Assembly (NCBI GenBank): GCA_028875135.1 | Contig: JAPPFQ010000195.1 | Location: 1-13,576 of the forward strand | Origin: Acidobacteriota bacterium | GTDB lineage: Bacteria > Acidobacteriota > Terriglobia > Versatilivoradales > Versatilivoraceae | Length of the DNA: 13,576 nucleotides | Reading direction: 5' to 3' | Part shown: piece by piece, positions 13,507-13,576 of the stretch | How positions within the stretch are numbered: position 1 is the stretch's first letter | Layout: every line of letters starts with the position of its first letter | Translations under genes and position numbers: made by a program | Notes under the pieces: generated by a model | Told to the model about the DNA's origin: nothing | The model's database searches: none | Seen by the model: the letters and a program-made list of their open reading frames with translations, nothing else

Positions 13507-13576
13507 TCTCTTCAGGAAACGGCTAGTGTCAAGTCACGTCTGAAGTGTCGGATATAGACGCTTCAGTTTGGTGCGG

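Larger units (their letters stand above)
13239..13576. other. Non-coding tail with short repeats
   Basis: No convincing gene is visible on either strand in these 338 bp. The segment contains a period-10 run with three CACGAAG motifs (13321-13350), a period-9 doublet of CACAGGAT (13490-13506), an A-rich stretch near 13300-13318, and two small overlapping dyads at the right edge (CGTCT 13537-13541 with AGACG 13556-13560; CTGAAG 13540-13545 with CTTCAG 13561-13566). The edge dyads could belong to an element that continues outside the window. Confidence 0.6.

Overview
The window is GC-rich DNA from an uncultured-type bacterium. The strongest taxonomic hint is a PSD1/PSCyt (DUF1549 + DUF1553) protein paired with a Tat-exported DUF1501 protein. 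That pair is characteristic of Planctomycetota, Verrucomicrobiota and some Acidobacteriota, and the sequence alone does not decide between them. No rRNA, tRNA, CRISPR array or complete insertion sequence was found.

Left half (1-7930): the 3' end of an unrecognised gene (1-459, +) converges on a four-gene leftward unit. Read from its promoter at about 8000, the unit encodes a secreted di-haem-motif PSCyt1/PSCyt2/PSD1 protein (7930-4547), a Tat-exported DUF1501 protein (4537-3095), a secreted alpha/beta-hydrolase (3028-2090) and an FGGY sugar kinase (2006-492). Gaps are 9, 66 and 83 bp. A solute:sodium symporter (8130-9653, +) diverges from it; between them lie two convincing sigma70-like promoters, one per direction. 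The reasonable reading is a substrate-use locus: periplasmic processing by the exported proteins, Na+-driven uptake by the symporter, then phosphorylation by the FGGY kinase. The substrate is unknown.

Middle (9654-11262): a mobile-looking island of lower GC. It holds a truncated copy of a MNT-type nucleotidyltransferase gene, short inverted and tandem repeats, an intact DUF433/DUF5615 (PIN-like) toxin-antitoxin pair, a complete copy of the same nucleotidyltransferase gene, and the first ~25 codons of a HEPN (DUF86/HepT-like) gene that stops being HEPN-like at the ribosome-binding site of the next gene. One TA module therefore sits between a 123-bp direct repeat derived from another TA module.

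Right (11263-13238): a ketol-acid reductoisomerase-like protein that keeps the family fold signatures but has substitutions at several catalytic positions. It is followed 8 bp later by a polytopic LPG-synthase-TM/flippase-like membrane protein. The last 338 bp are non-coding and hold short period-9 and period-10 repeats.

The most unusual items are the reductoisomerase-like protein with an altered active site and the nested, partly broken toxin-antitoxin island beside it.
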